A stretch of DNA of 42,660 nucleotides. Source: an uncultured Eubacteriales bacterium (GTDB lineage: Bacteria; Bacillota; Clostridia; UMGS1883). The stretch covers positions 1 to 42,660 of the forward strand of contig CAJJUC010000002.1 in the NCBI GenBank assembly GCA_905195005.1, read 5' to 3'. The notes beneath the pieces are model-generated. The model was not told the DNA's origin and made no database searches. It saw only the letters and a list, made by a program, of their open reading frames with translations. Positions within the stretch are counted from its first letter, which is position 1. Each line of letters opens with the position of its first letter. Below are positions 17,624 to 25,348 of this stretch, one piece after another. Both the position numbers and the translations under genes were made by a program.

Positions 17624-20458
17624 TCATTTTTTACGCTTTGGAGCTTTGATTTCCGATTTTCGTTTACCGGGTTTGCCAAAGCGTGCAGGAGTTGTTTTAT
17701 AGCGAACACTGTCAACCGAAACGGTTTTAACATTCTTACCGTCTTTTTCATAAACGGGTTTACCGTTTTCGTATACAGGCTTTCTTTCAACAGCAGGTTC
17801 ACCCTTAATGGAATACCATTGCTTTCCGTTAGCGTCCTCAAATACCTGATAATCGCCTTTCGGTGCGGCATATTGCGTAACATCATAGAATTTTGTTCCG
17901 CCGCCGTCACTGTGGCGAACTTCAAACTGACCTTCAGCAGCCTTCGATCCGTCAACAGATGTAATTTGCTGACCGTAGCCGGGCATGAACTCGCGGAACT
18001 GTGCCTGATTGTATGCGGCAGCATTTTCTCCGCTTTCAAACTCAGGTGCAGACGCATGAGGATCCATTGCATACCAGCTTACGCCGTTTGAAGATTGAAT
18101 GGTTGAATGAGGTGCTTCCGGTTCGTCATAGACTGCGCTGTTATACCAAAGTGTATTGCTGTCGGAAGCCTCGTTTGCCATAACAACACCGTTTCCTGCC
18201 GAGGTGAGTATCGTTTCTTCCGCCATACCGGGGAAGGAAACATTCTCAGACGAAGGTGAAAGATCACCGAATGTCGGATTATAGCTTTCAGACTCGTTTC
18301 CAATAAAGGACGGTGCTGAAATGCTGCCGTCTCCGATTGCTTCTGCGGACATTTGATACCAACTGTTTCCGTCAGCGTCTGTAACGGTCTGATAAGAACC
18401 TTCCGGTTCCGCAAAGCACGCACTGTTATATAAAACGGAATCTCCGTCAGCCGAGCTTGCTTCAATAATTCCGTTACCGCCAAAGGAGTAGGAGGTATCA
18501 TCGGGCATATCCGAAAATCCAAATGCATTGCCGTTAAATGACGGAGCCTGCACACCATCTGCAATATCGTCTGCGGACATTTGGTACCAAGTGTTACCTG
18601 CATCATCCGTAACAACAGAGTGAGGTGCGTCCGGTTCATTATAAAACTCGCCACTGTAAAGAAGCGAACTGCCGCCATCATCCGAGCTTGCCTCAACAAC
18701 ACCGTTTCCTGCATAGGAGAACGCCGTATCGTCAGGCATATCCGAAAAGCTGTAAGCATCTTTTTCGGACGGGACAGAGGCTATGCCGCTTTCAATATCA
18801 GCCGATTGTATCTGATACCATTCATTGCCGTTTTCATCGGTAACAACGGAGAATGCACCATCAGGCTGATTATATACATCACTGCTATATAGAGCAGAAC
18901 TGTTACCGGGAACGGTTGCTTCAAGTACGCCGTCATCGGCAGTACGAAGAACTGTACCGTCTTCCGCGCCGGGAAAGTTTTCTTTAACCATACCTGCTTC
19001 CGAAACATCTCCGGTGAAATCAGGCACGGAATAAAATTCTTCCGAGCCGTCGCCGCTTGCCATCTGATACCATTCGCTTCCGTCCGCTGCTTTTACAACA
19101 GAATGAGGAGCATCAGGTTTTTCAAATTGCGAAGTGCTGAACAACTCTACATCAGACATTTTTCCGTTACTGCCTTCAGCTTTTGTACTTATCTGACCGC
19201 CGGTAATCTGTGTATCACTCAGTTTGTACCCGCCAAGCTGAGGCATATAATTGCCCAAGCTGCGGTTTGCAATCTCGCCGCCGATTGTACCGGATACATT
19301 CGGTGCTTTTGACGCAACGGATGATATTGAATCAGCATTAAGCACAGCGCCGTTTCTGGCTGCCATACCGCCGAATGCACGCCCGACAAATCCAAGAGAA
19401 CCGCCTGCCCCCATACGAGTACCGCCGTTTACAACCGCATCACGCACATAGCTGTTACCCTTGAACATATTTGCAAAGCCGGACATAAACCCGCCCGCTG
19501 CATTTCCACCTGCCGCCGATGCAGTACCTCTGAATACACTTCCGGCACTTTTTGCACCGCCGCCAAGACCACTGATAACTCTTGCCGCCATAAGCATTTC
19601 CATACCCATGCTGGAACCGGTCTGAGCAACATTCAATCCCATTGACGCAAGATAGCTATCAAATTTCTGTGCAGTTTTTAAGAAAGCCAACGCACAGAAC
19701 ATCCATAAAAATATACTGCCTCCGCCTGTTGACAGCGCGCCGCCGTTTCCCATGAATTGTCCCATAGAACTGTTAAAGGCTCTGAGGAACCAAACATTCA
19801 AAACGAGCAGCAAAAGCTGTGATCCCACCATTCGGCACCATGCCTTAAATACATTGACAGTTGATTTTGAGGCACCCATTGCATACGCAAGAGGAGAAGT
19901 ATAACATAACACGCCTACGACAATGTATCTTTCCACGGTTTCGAGTAGAAGCTTGAAATAATTCCAGCCAAGGGAAATTTCAAGAATGATAAGGAGCAGC
20001 AGCCCGACAACAGACGTTATGGCTATGAATGTCGTAAGTCCGTTACTCAATGACTGTTCTATCCCTGCAAAAGTAAAATCTTCTGAGGTCATCGCCACAT
20101 CCATTAAAGCTGTATACGGCGCTCTGGCAATATCCAAAGCAATCAGAAATATCGGCTTGGCATATCCGATAAGCAAAGCAAACAAGGAACTTCTCGCAAG
20201 CAATGTCAATGGATTTTCAGCCTCCGTAATCGGTCCGCCGAAAACGCGGAATAACTGCCAAACCGTAATTAAAAAGAGAATTGCCCATGCCATATACTGC
20301 ATTACATCAAATGCTTTCGTAACAAACGGGAAGTATTCTTCCATCGCTGTCAGGTCGGTATTCAATGTGTTCAAAAATAACCCTGAAACCGCATCCATAA
20401 GTTGTGATACAATACTTGAGATCCATTTGACAATTCCCTCGAATATCCAGTCAAGCAA
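17624..20458 (-). CDS. VirB6/TrbL-like channel protein with repeat-rich tail
   Basis: A 944-residue protein. The first about 290 residues contain six to eight hydrophobic helices and resemble VirB6/TrbL-type inner-membrane channel proteins. A Gly/Ala/Ser-rich segment follows (about 285-400). Residues about 447-885 hold six degenerate copies of a unit with core P[DE]xxxS-V-x-D-x-x-G-x-x-WYQM, spaced 75-90 residues; linkers are acidic. The last 60 residues are strongly basic. The start is TTG at 20458, nine bases after GGAGG; there is no ATG near. The repeat tail is far longer than typical VirB6 needs and is probably on the cell surface or in the cytoplasm as a binding scaffold. Confidence 0.9.
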   Translation of the reverse strand: MLDWIFEGIVKWISSIVSQLMDAVSGLFLNTLNTDLTAMEEYFPFVTKAFDVMQYMAWAILFLITVWQLFRVFGGPITEAENPLTLLARSSLFALLIGYAKPIFLIALDIARAPYTALMDVAMTSEDFTFAGIEQSLSNGLTTFIAITSVVGLLLLIILEISLGWNYFKLLLETVERYIVVGVLCYTSPLAYAMGASKSTVNVFKAWCRMVGSQLLLLVLNVWFLRAFNSSMGQFMGNGGALSTGGGSIFLWMFCALAFLKTAQKFDSYLASMGLNVAQTGSSMGMEMLMAARVISGLGGGAKSAGSVFRGTASAAGGNAAGGFMSGFANMFKGNSYVRDAVVNGGTRMGAGGSLGFVGRAFGGMAARNGAVLNADSISSVASKAPNVSGTIGGEIANRSLGNYMPQLGGYKLSDTQITGGQISTKAEGSNGKMSDVELFSTSQFEKPDAPHSVVKAADGSEWYQMASGDGSEEFYSVPDFTGDVSEAGMVKENFPGAEDGTVLRTADDGVLEATVPGNSSALYSSDVYNQPDGAFSVVTDENGNEWYQIQSADIESGIASVPSEKDAYSFSDMPDDTAFSYAGNGVVEASSDDGGSSLLYSGEFYNEPDAPHSVVTDDAGNTWYQMSADDIADGVQAPSFNGNAFGFSDMPDDTSYSFGGNGIIEASSADGDSVLYNSACFAEPEGSYQTVTDADGNSWYQMSAEAIGDGSISAPSFIGNESESYNPTFGDLSPSSENVSFPGMAEETILTSAGNGVVMANEASDSNTLWYNSAVYDEPEAPHSTIQSSNGVSWYAMDPHASAPEFESGENAAAYNQAQFREFMPGYGQQITSVDGSKAAEGQFEVRHSDGGGTKFYDVTQYAAPKGDYQVFEDANGKQWYSIKGEPAVERKPVYENGKPVYEKDGKNVKTVSVDSVRYKTTPARFGKPGKRKSEIKAPKRKK

Positions 20459-20491
20459 TATTTATCACCTCCGTCCTTGACATGATTTTAC

Positions 20492-20848
20492 TTATCCGTT
20501 GTAGTTACCGCCGGAAATTAGGGGTTGCAAGTAAGTTACCACAAAGCCTAAAGAGTTAAGAATAATCCATGTGATTACAATACGCTTCAACCAAGCGGTA
20601 GCTTCATCAACGGCACGCTGGTTTCGGGATACCATTCGGACGACCAATGCTATTGCCGCAACGGTAACAGCAACGATGGTGCTGATGGCAACAATCTGTC
20701 CGTATACATCTTTCATGATGGTGGAAAACCGGTTCCAGATTGTGTCTGCCATAACAGGCTGAACCGAAATCATAGTTCCGGATATAACAGCAACCGCTGA
20801 CCAGTACATAAGACTGAGCTTATCCCGTATCTTTTTGAGTTTTACCAT
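20492..20848 (-). CDS. Pilin-like small membrane protein (TrbC/VirB2 or Maff2 type)
   Basis: A 118-residue protein with an N-terminal signal-like hydrophobic segment ending at VMA-D (about 15-35), a charged linker and two further hydrophobic helices (about 53-72 and 86-110). That is the layout of VirB2/TrbC pilins and the Maff2-type proteins of clostridial elements. It directly precedes the VirB6-like gene, as in such operons, and is the first gene after the leader terminator. A GGAGG site lies eight bases before the ATG. Confidence 0.75.
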   Translation of the reverse strand: MVKLKKIRDKLSLMYWSAVAVISGTMISVQPVMADTIWNRFSTIMKDVYGQIVAISTIVAVTVAAIALVVRMVSRNQRAVDEATAWLKRIVITWIILNSLGFVVTYLQPLISGGNYNG

Positions 20849-20880
20849 GTCAATTTACCTCCTTCTTCAAAAATCGGCAT

Positions 20881-20924
20881 AAAAAAAGCCGCTTTCAAGT
20901 TTTGGGGGAAAACTCAAAAACGGC
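20881..20924 (-). terminator. Leader terminator upstream of the conjugation operon
   Basis: A continuous 16-bp stem on minus-strand RNA (20888-20903 with 20909-20924, three G-U pairs), a five-base loop of C, then seven T. On the plus strand the same positions give C-A mismatches, so it is built for minus-strand RNA. It lies after the promoter and before the pilin-like gene, so the operon promoter must read through it. Confidence 0.82.
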
Positions 20925-20938
20925 GGAGAATATGTCCG

Positions 20939-20953
20939 GTCCCACTTTGGGAC
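20939..20953 (-). promoter_or_regulatory. 5' hairpin of the conjugation leader RNA
   Basis: A 6-bp perfect stem GTCCCA/TGGGAC with a three-base loop starts at the predicted transcription start (about 20,953). It would protect or fold the 5' end of the leader RNA. Confidence 0.55.
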
Positions 20954-20959
20954 GATACC

Positions 20960-20988
20960 ATTATACCACTTTTATATTCGCTTGTCAT
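20960..20988 (-). promoter_or_regulatory. Promoter of the conjugation operon or leader RNA
   Basis: Minus-strand ATGACA (20983-20988), 17-base spacer and perfect TATAAT (20960-20965). It lies after the ArpU-like regulator gene. The next feature downstream is a terminator, so the default product would be an RNA of about 73 nucleotides. Confidence 0.78.
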
Positions 20989-21035
20989 CGGCATCGGTGC
21001 GCCAATTTTGTGCCAATTTTCTGCCGGAGTATTTT

Positions 21036-21659
21036 TCACGATAATCCCTCCAAAAGAGTAAGCACTTCAAACCAGAAATCAACATCCTTTCCCGGAGCTG
21101 CCCACAAGCGTATTGAGAGAATTGTGATTGCCTGCTCACGAAGTCTGTAATAGTGTCTCGGCGACATATCAAGCCTGTATAAAATATCCGTGAGCGACAG
21201 TTTTTCCGGCGCAATGTAGGTCTCATAAATCAAGTTATACAGCTTTTCGCCGTCATTTGGCTTTTTCTTCAGAACGGTCAGAGCTTCATTCACACGATCA
21301 AGCAATAAGCGTGATTTCTGTATGCCTGCCATTCTGCTTTCAAGCTTTCTGTTGTTCATAGACATTTCGACATCAATGTGGTCAACAAGTTCGTCAATGC
21401 CCTCAAACGGTCTGTCTAATTCCTCCGCAATTGTATCGGGGAAGCATTCAAGCATCCACGAAATCGTGCGGTAGTGTTTCAGCAGCATAAGTGTGTTATG
21501 ATACGTGTTTTTCTTTCGTTCCTGCCGGGCATTACGCAGTTTTTCATCGTCAATACTCTGCTCGCCGAGTATTCCTCGGTGGGTAAGCAGGGTTATAAAT
21601 GCCTCAGACTGCTTTCTGATGATATCTTCCTGCTGTTCGTATAAATTCTTTTTATTCAT
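21036..21659 (-). CDS. Sigma region 4/ArpU-like regulator
   Basis: A 207-residue protein. The start at 21659 (MNKKNLYE) has AAGGAG upstream. It is helical and highly charged. Near residues 160-195 is a helix-turn-helix with the pattern LSLTDILYRLDMSPRHYYRL, like the region-4-type HTH of ArpU/RinA phage activators, which control late genes. It is the last gene before the conjugation promoter, so it may activate that promoter or affect read-through of the leader terminator. Its start overlaps the upstream gene by eight bases, so both are probably made together. Confidence 0.65.
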   Translation of the reverse strand: MNKKNLYEQQEDIIRKQSEAFITLLTHRGILGEQSIDDEKLRNARQERKKNTYHNTLMLLKHYRTISWMLECFPDTIAEELDRPFEGIDELVDHIDVEMSMNNRKLESRMAGIQKSRLLLDRVNEALTVLKKKPNDGEKLYNLIYETYIAPEKLSLTDILYRLDMSPRHYYRLREQAITILSIRLWAAPGKDVDFWFEVLTLLEGLS

Positions 21660-22704
21660 AGTCAAAAAACTCCTTTTCAAATTTTGTTAAGTCCACGGGT
21701 ATGCACGGCCCGCGGATGTTATTCGCTTCAATAACGGGAATGGATAAATCTAATATCCTTTCGCAGTCATATTCACATATACTACAATTCTTACACGGAG
21801 AAATATACGCGCGTAATATATAGGCTGATTCTGCAACACGATTATTTTGAGCTTCATCATCTTTTGATTGACAGATATTTTTGCTGTACCAACAAATCAG
21901 CTTGTTGATATGCTCGTGATCCGAAGTCTGTTTGTGCGTATTCTGACCGTAAATGCGTATTTCTTCAAGAATACGCACAGTTTCCTCGTGTGAGGGTATT
22001 GCAGTTTCCGTATCGGTTGGATACAGTTTATTAAACACAAGGCAGCCGTAGGAGCCGGGCATTTTGTATAGAGTGAAGACATCTCTGTATTTTTGAAAGA
22101 ATCTCCATACTTTCGTTTTTTCCCAGTTCCAGCGTTTGCCGAGGTTTTCGAGAGTAAGTAATGCACCGTATTTTCCATACTGAACAACCGGCGCTGAAAA
22201 AGAAAACGCATTGCCTGCGTCATTTGATACCGTGTGGCACCAAAGGTCAAGCCATGCGTCTGTTTCTTCAAATTTATAATTTAATGATACAAGTCTTTCT
22301 GTTATATTGCGTGGAAGGCAGAGGAAGCCGTATCCGTCTGTTGTGTAAACAGTCCTGTTCATACATTCCTCTCCGGAACATTTTACAACCCAATCGGTTA
22401 TCTGATATGTAAGCTTTTTATTTTCGGAATTAAGCTCATATTTTATATAGCCGAGTTCCGATAGTTTGTCAAGCATTAAAAGTGCATCTGATTTTTTCTT
22501 TATACCGAGTATACTTTTAATACCGACAATACCGCCTGACCATATACCCGGTGAAACTTCGTTTTTATATCCGCAGTAGGTGGCTATGCCTTTACGAAAT
22601 GCTGCACGGGAGGCAAGCTTCATCCAAGCGCCCATTACGCCCTTGCCTTGGGGCAGGTGGGATCGCATAAGCTTTACCCATTCATATTTCATAAGGCATT
22701 TCAT
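21652..22704 (-). CDS. Winged-helix-like protein with C-terminal four-Cys cluster
   Basis: A 350-residue protein I do not recognise. The start at 22704 has GGAGGAAG upstream; an ATG at 22740 would lie inside the integrase terminator. Residues about 55-115 look like a winged helix (ILGIKKKSDALLMLDKL followed by GYIKYEL and a wing). A second similar block is at about 170-235. Near the C-terminus Cys 304, 307, 310 and 314 form C-x2-C-x2-C-x3-C, as in an Fe-S or zinc cluster. The first position after the integrase suggests an element replication or control protein. Other options are an excision regulator or primase helper. Confidence 0.6.
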   Translation of the reverse strand: MKCLMKYEWVKLMRSHLPQGKGVMGAWMKLASRAAFRKGIATYCGYKNEVSPGIWSGGIVGIKSILGIKKKSDALLMLDKLSELGYIKYELNSENKKLTYQITDWVVKCSGEECMNRTVYTTDGYGFLCLPRNITERLVSLNYKFEETDAWLDLWCHTVSNDAGNAFSFSAPVVQYGKYGALLTLENLGKRWNWEKTKVWRFFQKYRDVFTLYKMPGSYGCLVFNKLYPTDTETAIPSHEETVRILEEIRIYGQNTHKQTSDHEHINKLICWYSKNICQSKDDEAQNNRVAESAYILRAYISPCKNCSICEYDCERILDLSIPVIEANNIRGPCIPVDLTKFEKEFFDYE

Positions 22705-22717
22705 TTTCGCTTCCTCC

Positions 22718-22753
22718 AAAATAAAAAGAGCAGTGTTCATTTAGCACTGCTCT
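22718..22753 (-). terminator. Integrase terminator
   Basis: A perfect 9-bp stem (22727-22735 with 22745-22753), nine-base loop and a T-rich tail on the minus strand, 16 bases after the integrase stop. It separates the integrase from the next gene. Confidence 0.8.
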
Positions 22754-22768
22754 CAGTTTATAATATAT

Positions 22769-23980
22769 TCAGTTTACTACAAGTTCGGGCATAAGCTCAA
22801 TGTTATTAAAAGCATCAAATGTAACTGTTGTTTCCAAAGCATTCTTTGCAAGTATTCCCATCTTTTCAGTTACATGAGTATAATAACGCAATGTAAATTC
22901 CAACTTTGAATGTCCCAGCATTTCTTGAACATATCGGGGGCTTACACCGCTTTCTGCAAGAATGGTCGCATATGTATGCCGAAGATTATGAAATTTAAAG
23001 TCAATTTTCAAATCTTTTTTTATAACCCTTGACATAAATTTAATGCTGTTGGTTGTCAACATATCACCATTAAGCTTTACATTAACAAAGTCATCAACTT
23101 CCATTAAAATATCGCGGTTTCTCTCAAGTCTGTCTGTTACAAAATTACGCTTATAGCCGTCACCGTAGAGTTTTTTATTTTCCTCGTGATGCTTTTTTAG
23201 CTTTTTCATATATTCGCAAAAACTATCGGTTATATTAACGCTTCTGTATGCGTTTTTCGTTTTCAACGGGCAAAAGCACCATTTTCTGTCTTGGAATAAA
23301 AGCTGCTTGCATACTTTTATCTTTTTCTTTTCAAAATCAATATCTTCCCATCGCAAACCAAATACCTCACTTTCGCGCAGTCCTGTGTTTAAGGCAATAT
23401 AATAGGCAACAATAACATTAGTTCCATGTAGCCTCGTTTCCATTGCTTGACGTTCATCGGCAGTATAAACTTTAATTTCGCCGACATGGCGAGGATCCGG
23501 TGGTGCAGTAACTGATGGAAAGATATTTTTCTTGGTGTATTGACGTTTATGTGCAAAGCCAAATAAAACTTTCAGTAATTTGAATATACCTTTGACATAT
23601 TCCTCGCTATAACTCATCATTTTTTCATTTATAAAATCATCAATCATTTTCGGAGTAATTTGATACATATAATATATATCAAACGGTTTCTGTAAATGAT
23701 TGCGATATAATGATTTATAGCGAACAACAGTGGCATATGCACGAGTTGCAGGAGCTTCTTTTTCAATGAACTCATTATATACCTCTTTAAAGGTGATCTT
23801 TTTATTTTCAACAAAATCACCCGTCATATTATAATGGTAAATAACTTCGTTCATTGCTTTAGTAGCTTCACTTTTTGTTTTGAATCCGCTGCGCTCAACT
23901 TGATTGCGTTTTCCGGCTGCCATACCCAATTCAATACGATAAGACCAAGTTGCCCCTTTTTTACGAACACTGCCTTGCAT
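22769..23980 (-). CDS. int: Tyrosine integrase of the ICE
   Basis: A 403-residue site-specific recombinase that inserts and excises the element. An AP2-like arm-DNA-binding domain is at about 1-55, a SAM-like core-binding domain at about 65-165, and the catalytic domain at about 175-385. Catalytic residues are Arg in TGLRESE (near 200), His/Arg in HNLRHTY (near 330), the GHS His and Tyr 367 in RYYTHV. Length and layout match the Tn916/lambda-type ICE integrases. An AAAGGAGG site precedes the ATG. Unlike many relatives, no small excisionase gene lies beside it. Repeats that may be its arm sites are just upstream. Confidence 0.95.
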   Translation of the reverse strand: MQGSVRKKGATWSYRIELGMAAGKRNQVERSGFKTKSEATKAMNEVIYHYNMTGDFVENKKITFKEVYNEFIEKEAPATRAYATVVRYKSLYRNHLQKPFDIYYMYQITPKMIDDFINEKMMSYSEEYVKGIFKLLKVLFGFAHKRQYTKKNIFPSVTAPPDPRHVGEIKVYTADERQAMETRLHGTNVIVAYYIALNTGLRESEVFGLRWEDIDFEKKKIKVCKQLLFQDRKWCFCPLKTKNAYRSVNITDSFCEYMKKLKKHHEENKKLYGDGYKRNFVTDRLERNRDILMEVDDFVNVKLNGDMLTTNSIKFMSRVIKKDLKIDFKFHNLRHTYATILAESGVSPRYVQEMLGHSKLEFTLRYYTHVTEKMGILAKNALETTVTFDAFNNIELMPELVVN

Positions 23981-24061
23981 AACTTAATCCTCCTTTTTAG
24001 TTCTTATAAATATTTTATCAAATCAGAAGCAGGAATCTTAAGTTTTTGGGGTAGAAATTTT

Positions 24062-24184
24062 TTCCCACGTAAAAAACAGGTTTGACACCCCTCAAAACCG
24101 CATGGTTACTGGGCTTGTCGGGGTTTTCGTGGGAAAAGATGATTTTTGAGCAAAATTTTTGATTTTTCCCACGAATTTCCCACG
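24062..24184. repeat. TTCCCACG repeat cluster (probable integrase arm sites)
   Basis: The octamer TTCCCACG occurs four times in 123 bases: 24062-24069 (+), 24128-24135 (-), 24166-24173 (+) and 24177-24184 (+). This lies in the non-coding end between the integrase and the chromosome, where lambda-type integrases place arm-binding sites. The attachment core itself could not be set because the other element end is not present. The rest of the 23,981-24,322 gap shows no gene. Confidence 0.6.
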
Positions 24185-24206
24185 CAAGAATTAAGTACAA
24201 ATAAAT

Positions 24207-24246
24207 ACAGAAAAACACGATTAACGCAAATTGGTTAATCGTGTTT
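24207..24246 (-). terminator. Terminator of the rubrerythrin transcript / possible insertion target
   Basis: A perfect 13-bp inverted repeat (24213-24225 with 24234-24246) with an eight-base loop and five T at the minus-strand end. It lies 77 bases after the rubrerythrin stop. As it is beside the arm-like repeats, the element could be inserted at or near it. Confidence 0.75.
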
Positions 24247-24322
24247 CAAGACCAAGTAGCTAAAAAGCCTTATTTCAAGCCATTCTCGGATTATATCTAA
24301 TCGGAACTAATTGTATTTATTT

Positions 24323-24874
24323 TTAACCAAAATATCTCTTTAAAAGTCCCTCAAAGCCTTTTCCGTGTCTTGCCTCGTCCTTTGCCATTTCATGCACGGT
24401 GTCATGAATAGCGTCGTATCCGAGTTCTTTGGCGCGTTTTGCAAGTTCAAGTTTACCGGCTGTTGCGCCGCTTTCAGCCTCACTTCTGAGCTGAAGATTC
24501 TTTTTCGTGGAATCAGTAACAACCTCGCCGAGAAGCTCCGCAAATTTTGCGGCGTGTTCTGCTTCTTCGTAAGCGGCTCTCATGTAAAACTCTCCGATTT
24601 CGGGATAACCTTCGCGGATAGCAGCGCGGCTCATTGCGATATACATGCCGACCTCGGTGCATTCGCCTTCAAAATTAGCTTTAAGCCCCTCATACACGTC
24701 GGCTTCAATCTTATCCTTTGCTCCAACGCCGATTACATGCTCGCATGCAAAGCCAAGGCTTCCCTCTTTCATTTCAGTGAATTTAGAACCGGGAACGCCG
24801 CACTGAGGACATTTTTCGGGCGGATTATCTCCTTCGTGAACATAGCCGCAAACGGGACATACAAATTTTTTCAT
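24323..24874 (-). CDS. Rubrerythrin with N-terminal rubredoxin domain
   Basis: A 183-residue protein that detoxifies peroxide or oxygen in anaerobes. The rubredoxin domain comes first (CPVCGY then CPQCG, residues about 5-23), followed by a four-helix di-iron domain with repeated E-x-x-H motifs (EEAEH, DEARH) and further Glu ligands. This order marks a reverse rubrerythrin. The start at 24874 has AAAGGATG upstream. It lies 25 bases after the PerR-like gene and shares its promoter, so it is probably peroxide-induced. The frame upstream to 24925 overlaps that gene and lacks a ribosome site. Confidence 0.94.
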   Translation of the reverse strand: MKKFVCPVCGYVHEGDNPPEKCPQCGVPGSKFTEMKEGSLGFACEHVIGVGAKDKIEADVYEGLKANFEGECTEVGMYIAMSRAAIREGYPEIGEFYMRAAYEEAEHAAKFAELLGEVVTDSTKKNLQLRSEAESGATAGKLELAKRAKELGYDAIHDTVHEMAKDEARHGKGFEGLLKRYFG

Positions 24875-24899
24875 AATTATCATCCTTTCAATAAATTTT

Positions 24900-25268
24900 T
24901 TATTGGTTGTTTTTACATTCGGCACAGATTCCGCGGAACATCAGCTCAAATCCCAAAACTTCAAATCCGCAATCCTCTATTTCCGGGGCTTTAACACTGC
25001 CGCTCGGCAAATCGAAAATCCTGCCGCAGGCGCTGCAATGAAAATGATAATGCTCTGAAATATCCCCGTCAAAATGACTTGTTCCGTCTGCCGGAAGCTC
25101 CAGAATTTCGCCGTTTTCCGCAAGCATACGCAAATTCCTGTAAACCGTGCCGAGCGAAATGTTCGGATACTCCTTTTTAAGATTCAGATAAAGCCACTCA
25201 GCGTCCGGGTGAGATGTCGTGGATTTCAGCAATTCAATCAATGCCTCGCGCTGTCTGCTGTACCGCAT
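24900..25268 (-). CDS. perR: Fur-family regulator, PerR-like
   Basis: A 122-residue repressor with a winged-helix DNA-binding half (residues about 1-70, with GTVYRNLRML) and a metal half. The metal half has HYHFHCSACG and a C-terminal CAEC, giving a structural zinc site of four Cys, and His/Asp residues around the sensor site. The neighbouring rubrerythrin points to PerR rather than Fur or Zur. GGAG is seven bases before the ATG. A consensus promoter with an overlapping inverted repeat is directly upstream, so it is probably autoregulated. Confidence 0.85.
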   Translation of the reverse strand: MRYSRQREALIELLKSTTSHPDAEWLYLNLKKEYPNISLGTVYRNLRMLAENGEILELPADGTSHFDGDISEHYHFHCSACGRIFDLPSGSVKAPEIEDCGFEVLGFELMFRGICAECKNNQ

Positions 25269-25287
25269 AGAAAAACTCCAATCACCA

Positions 25288-25311
25288 GTAACAATAATCG
25301 TTACTGTTATT
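25288..25311. promoter_or_regulatory. Putative Fur/PerR operator
   Basis: Overlapping AT-rich inverted repeats lie at the predicted start of transcription: GTAAC/GTTAC arms (25288-25292, 25300-25304) and AATAA/TTATT arms (25293-25297, 25307-25311). Position fits repression of the perR-rubrerythrin promoter. The match to the canonical PerR box is only partial. Confidence 0.5.
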
Positions 25312-25319
25312 ATATTTTG

Positions 25320-25348
25320 ATTATAGCACTAAGATGAAGTATTGTCAA
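25320..25348 (-). promoter_or_regulatory. Perfect consensus promoter of perR-rubrerythrin
   Basis: Minus-strand TTGACA (25343-25348), 17-base spacer, TATAAT (25320-25325): a perfect sigma-A promoter. It overlaps the 3' end of the VanW-type gene. Confidence 0.88.

Larger units (their letters stand above)
1..24250. mobile_element. Partial integrative and conjugative element (integrase end)
   Basis: The block contains a tyrosine integrase at its right edge and a nearly complete Gram-positive type IV secretion set: VirD4, VirB4, PrgI-like, VirB6-like, pilin-like and an NlpC/P60 hydrolase. All genes run on the minus strand with short gaps or overlaps. The chromosomal genes to the right (rubrerythrin onwards) look like ordinary housekeeping genes. 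The right boundary is inferred to lie between the integrase start and the rubrerythrin stop, probably near the 24,185-24,250 stretch after the arm-like repeats. The left boundary, relaxase and excisionase are not in the window, so start=1 is only the window edge. Whether the element is mobile cannot be judged from this piece. Confidence 0.85.

Noticed and set aside
17579..18091. 170-codon plus-strand frame
   Set aside because: Opposite the VirB6-like repeat tail, with no ribosome site; antisense shadow.
22705..22740. Upstream ATG at 22740 for the four-Cys protein
   Set aside because: It lies inside the integrase terminator and lacks a ribosome site; the ATG at 22704 has GGAGG.
23981..24322. 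Excisionase gene beside the integrase
   Set aside because: No short frame with a ribosome site or HTH pattern was found in the gap on either strand.
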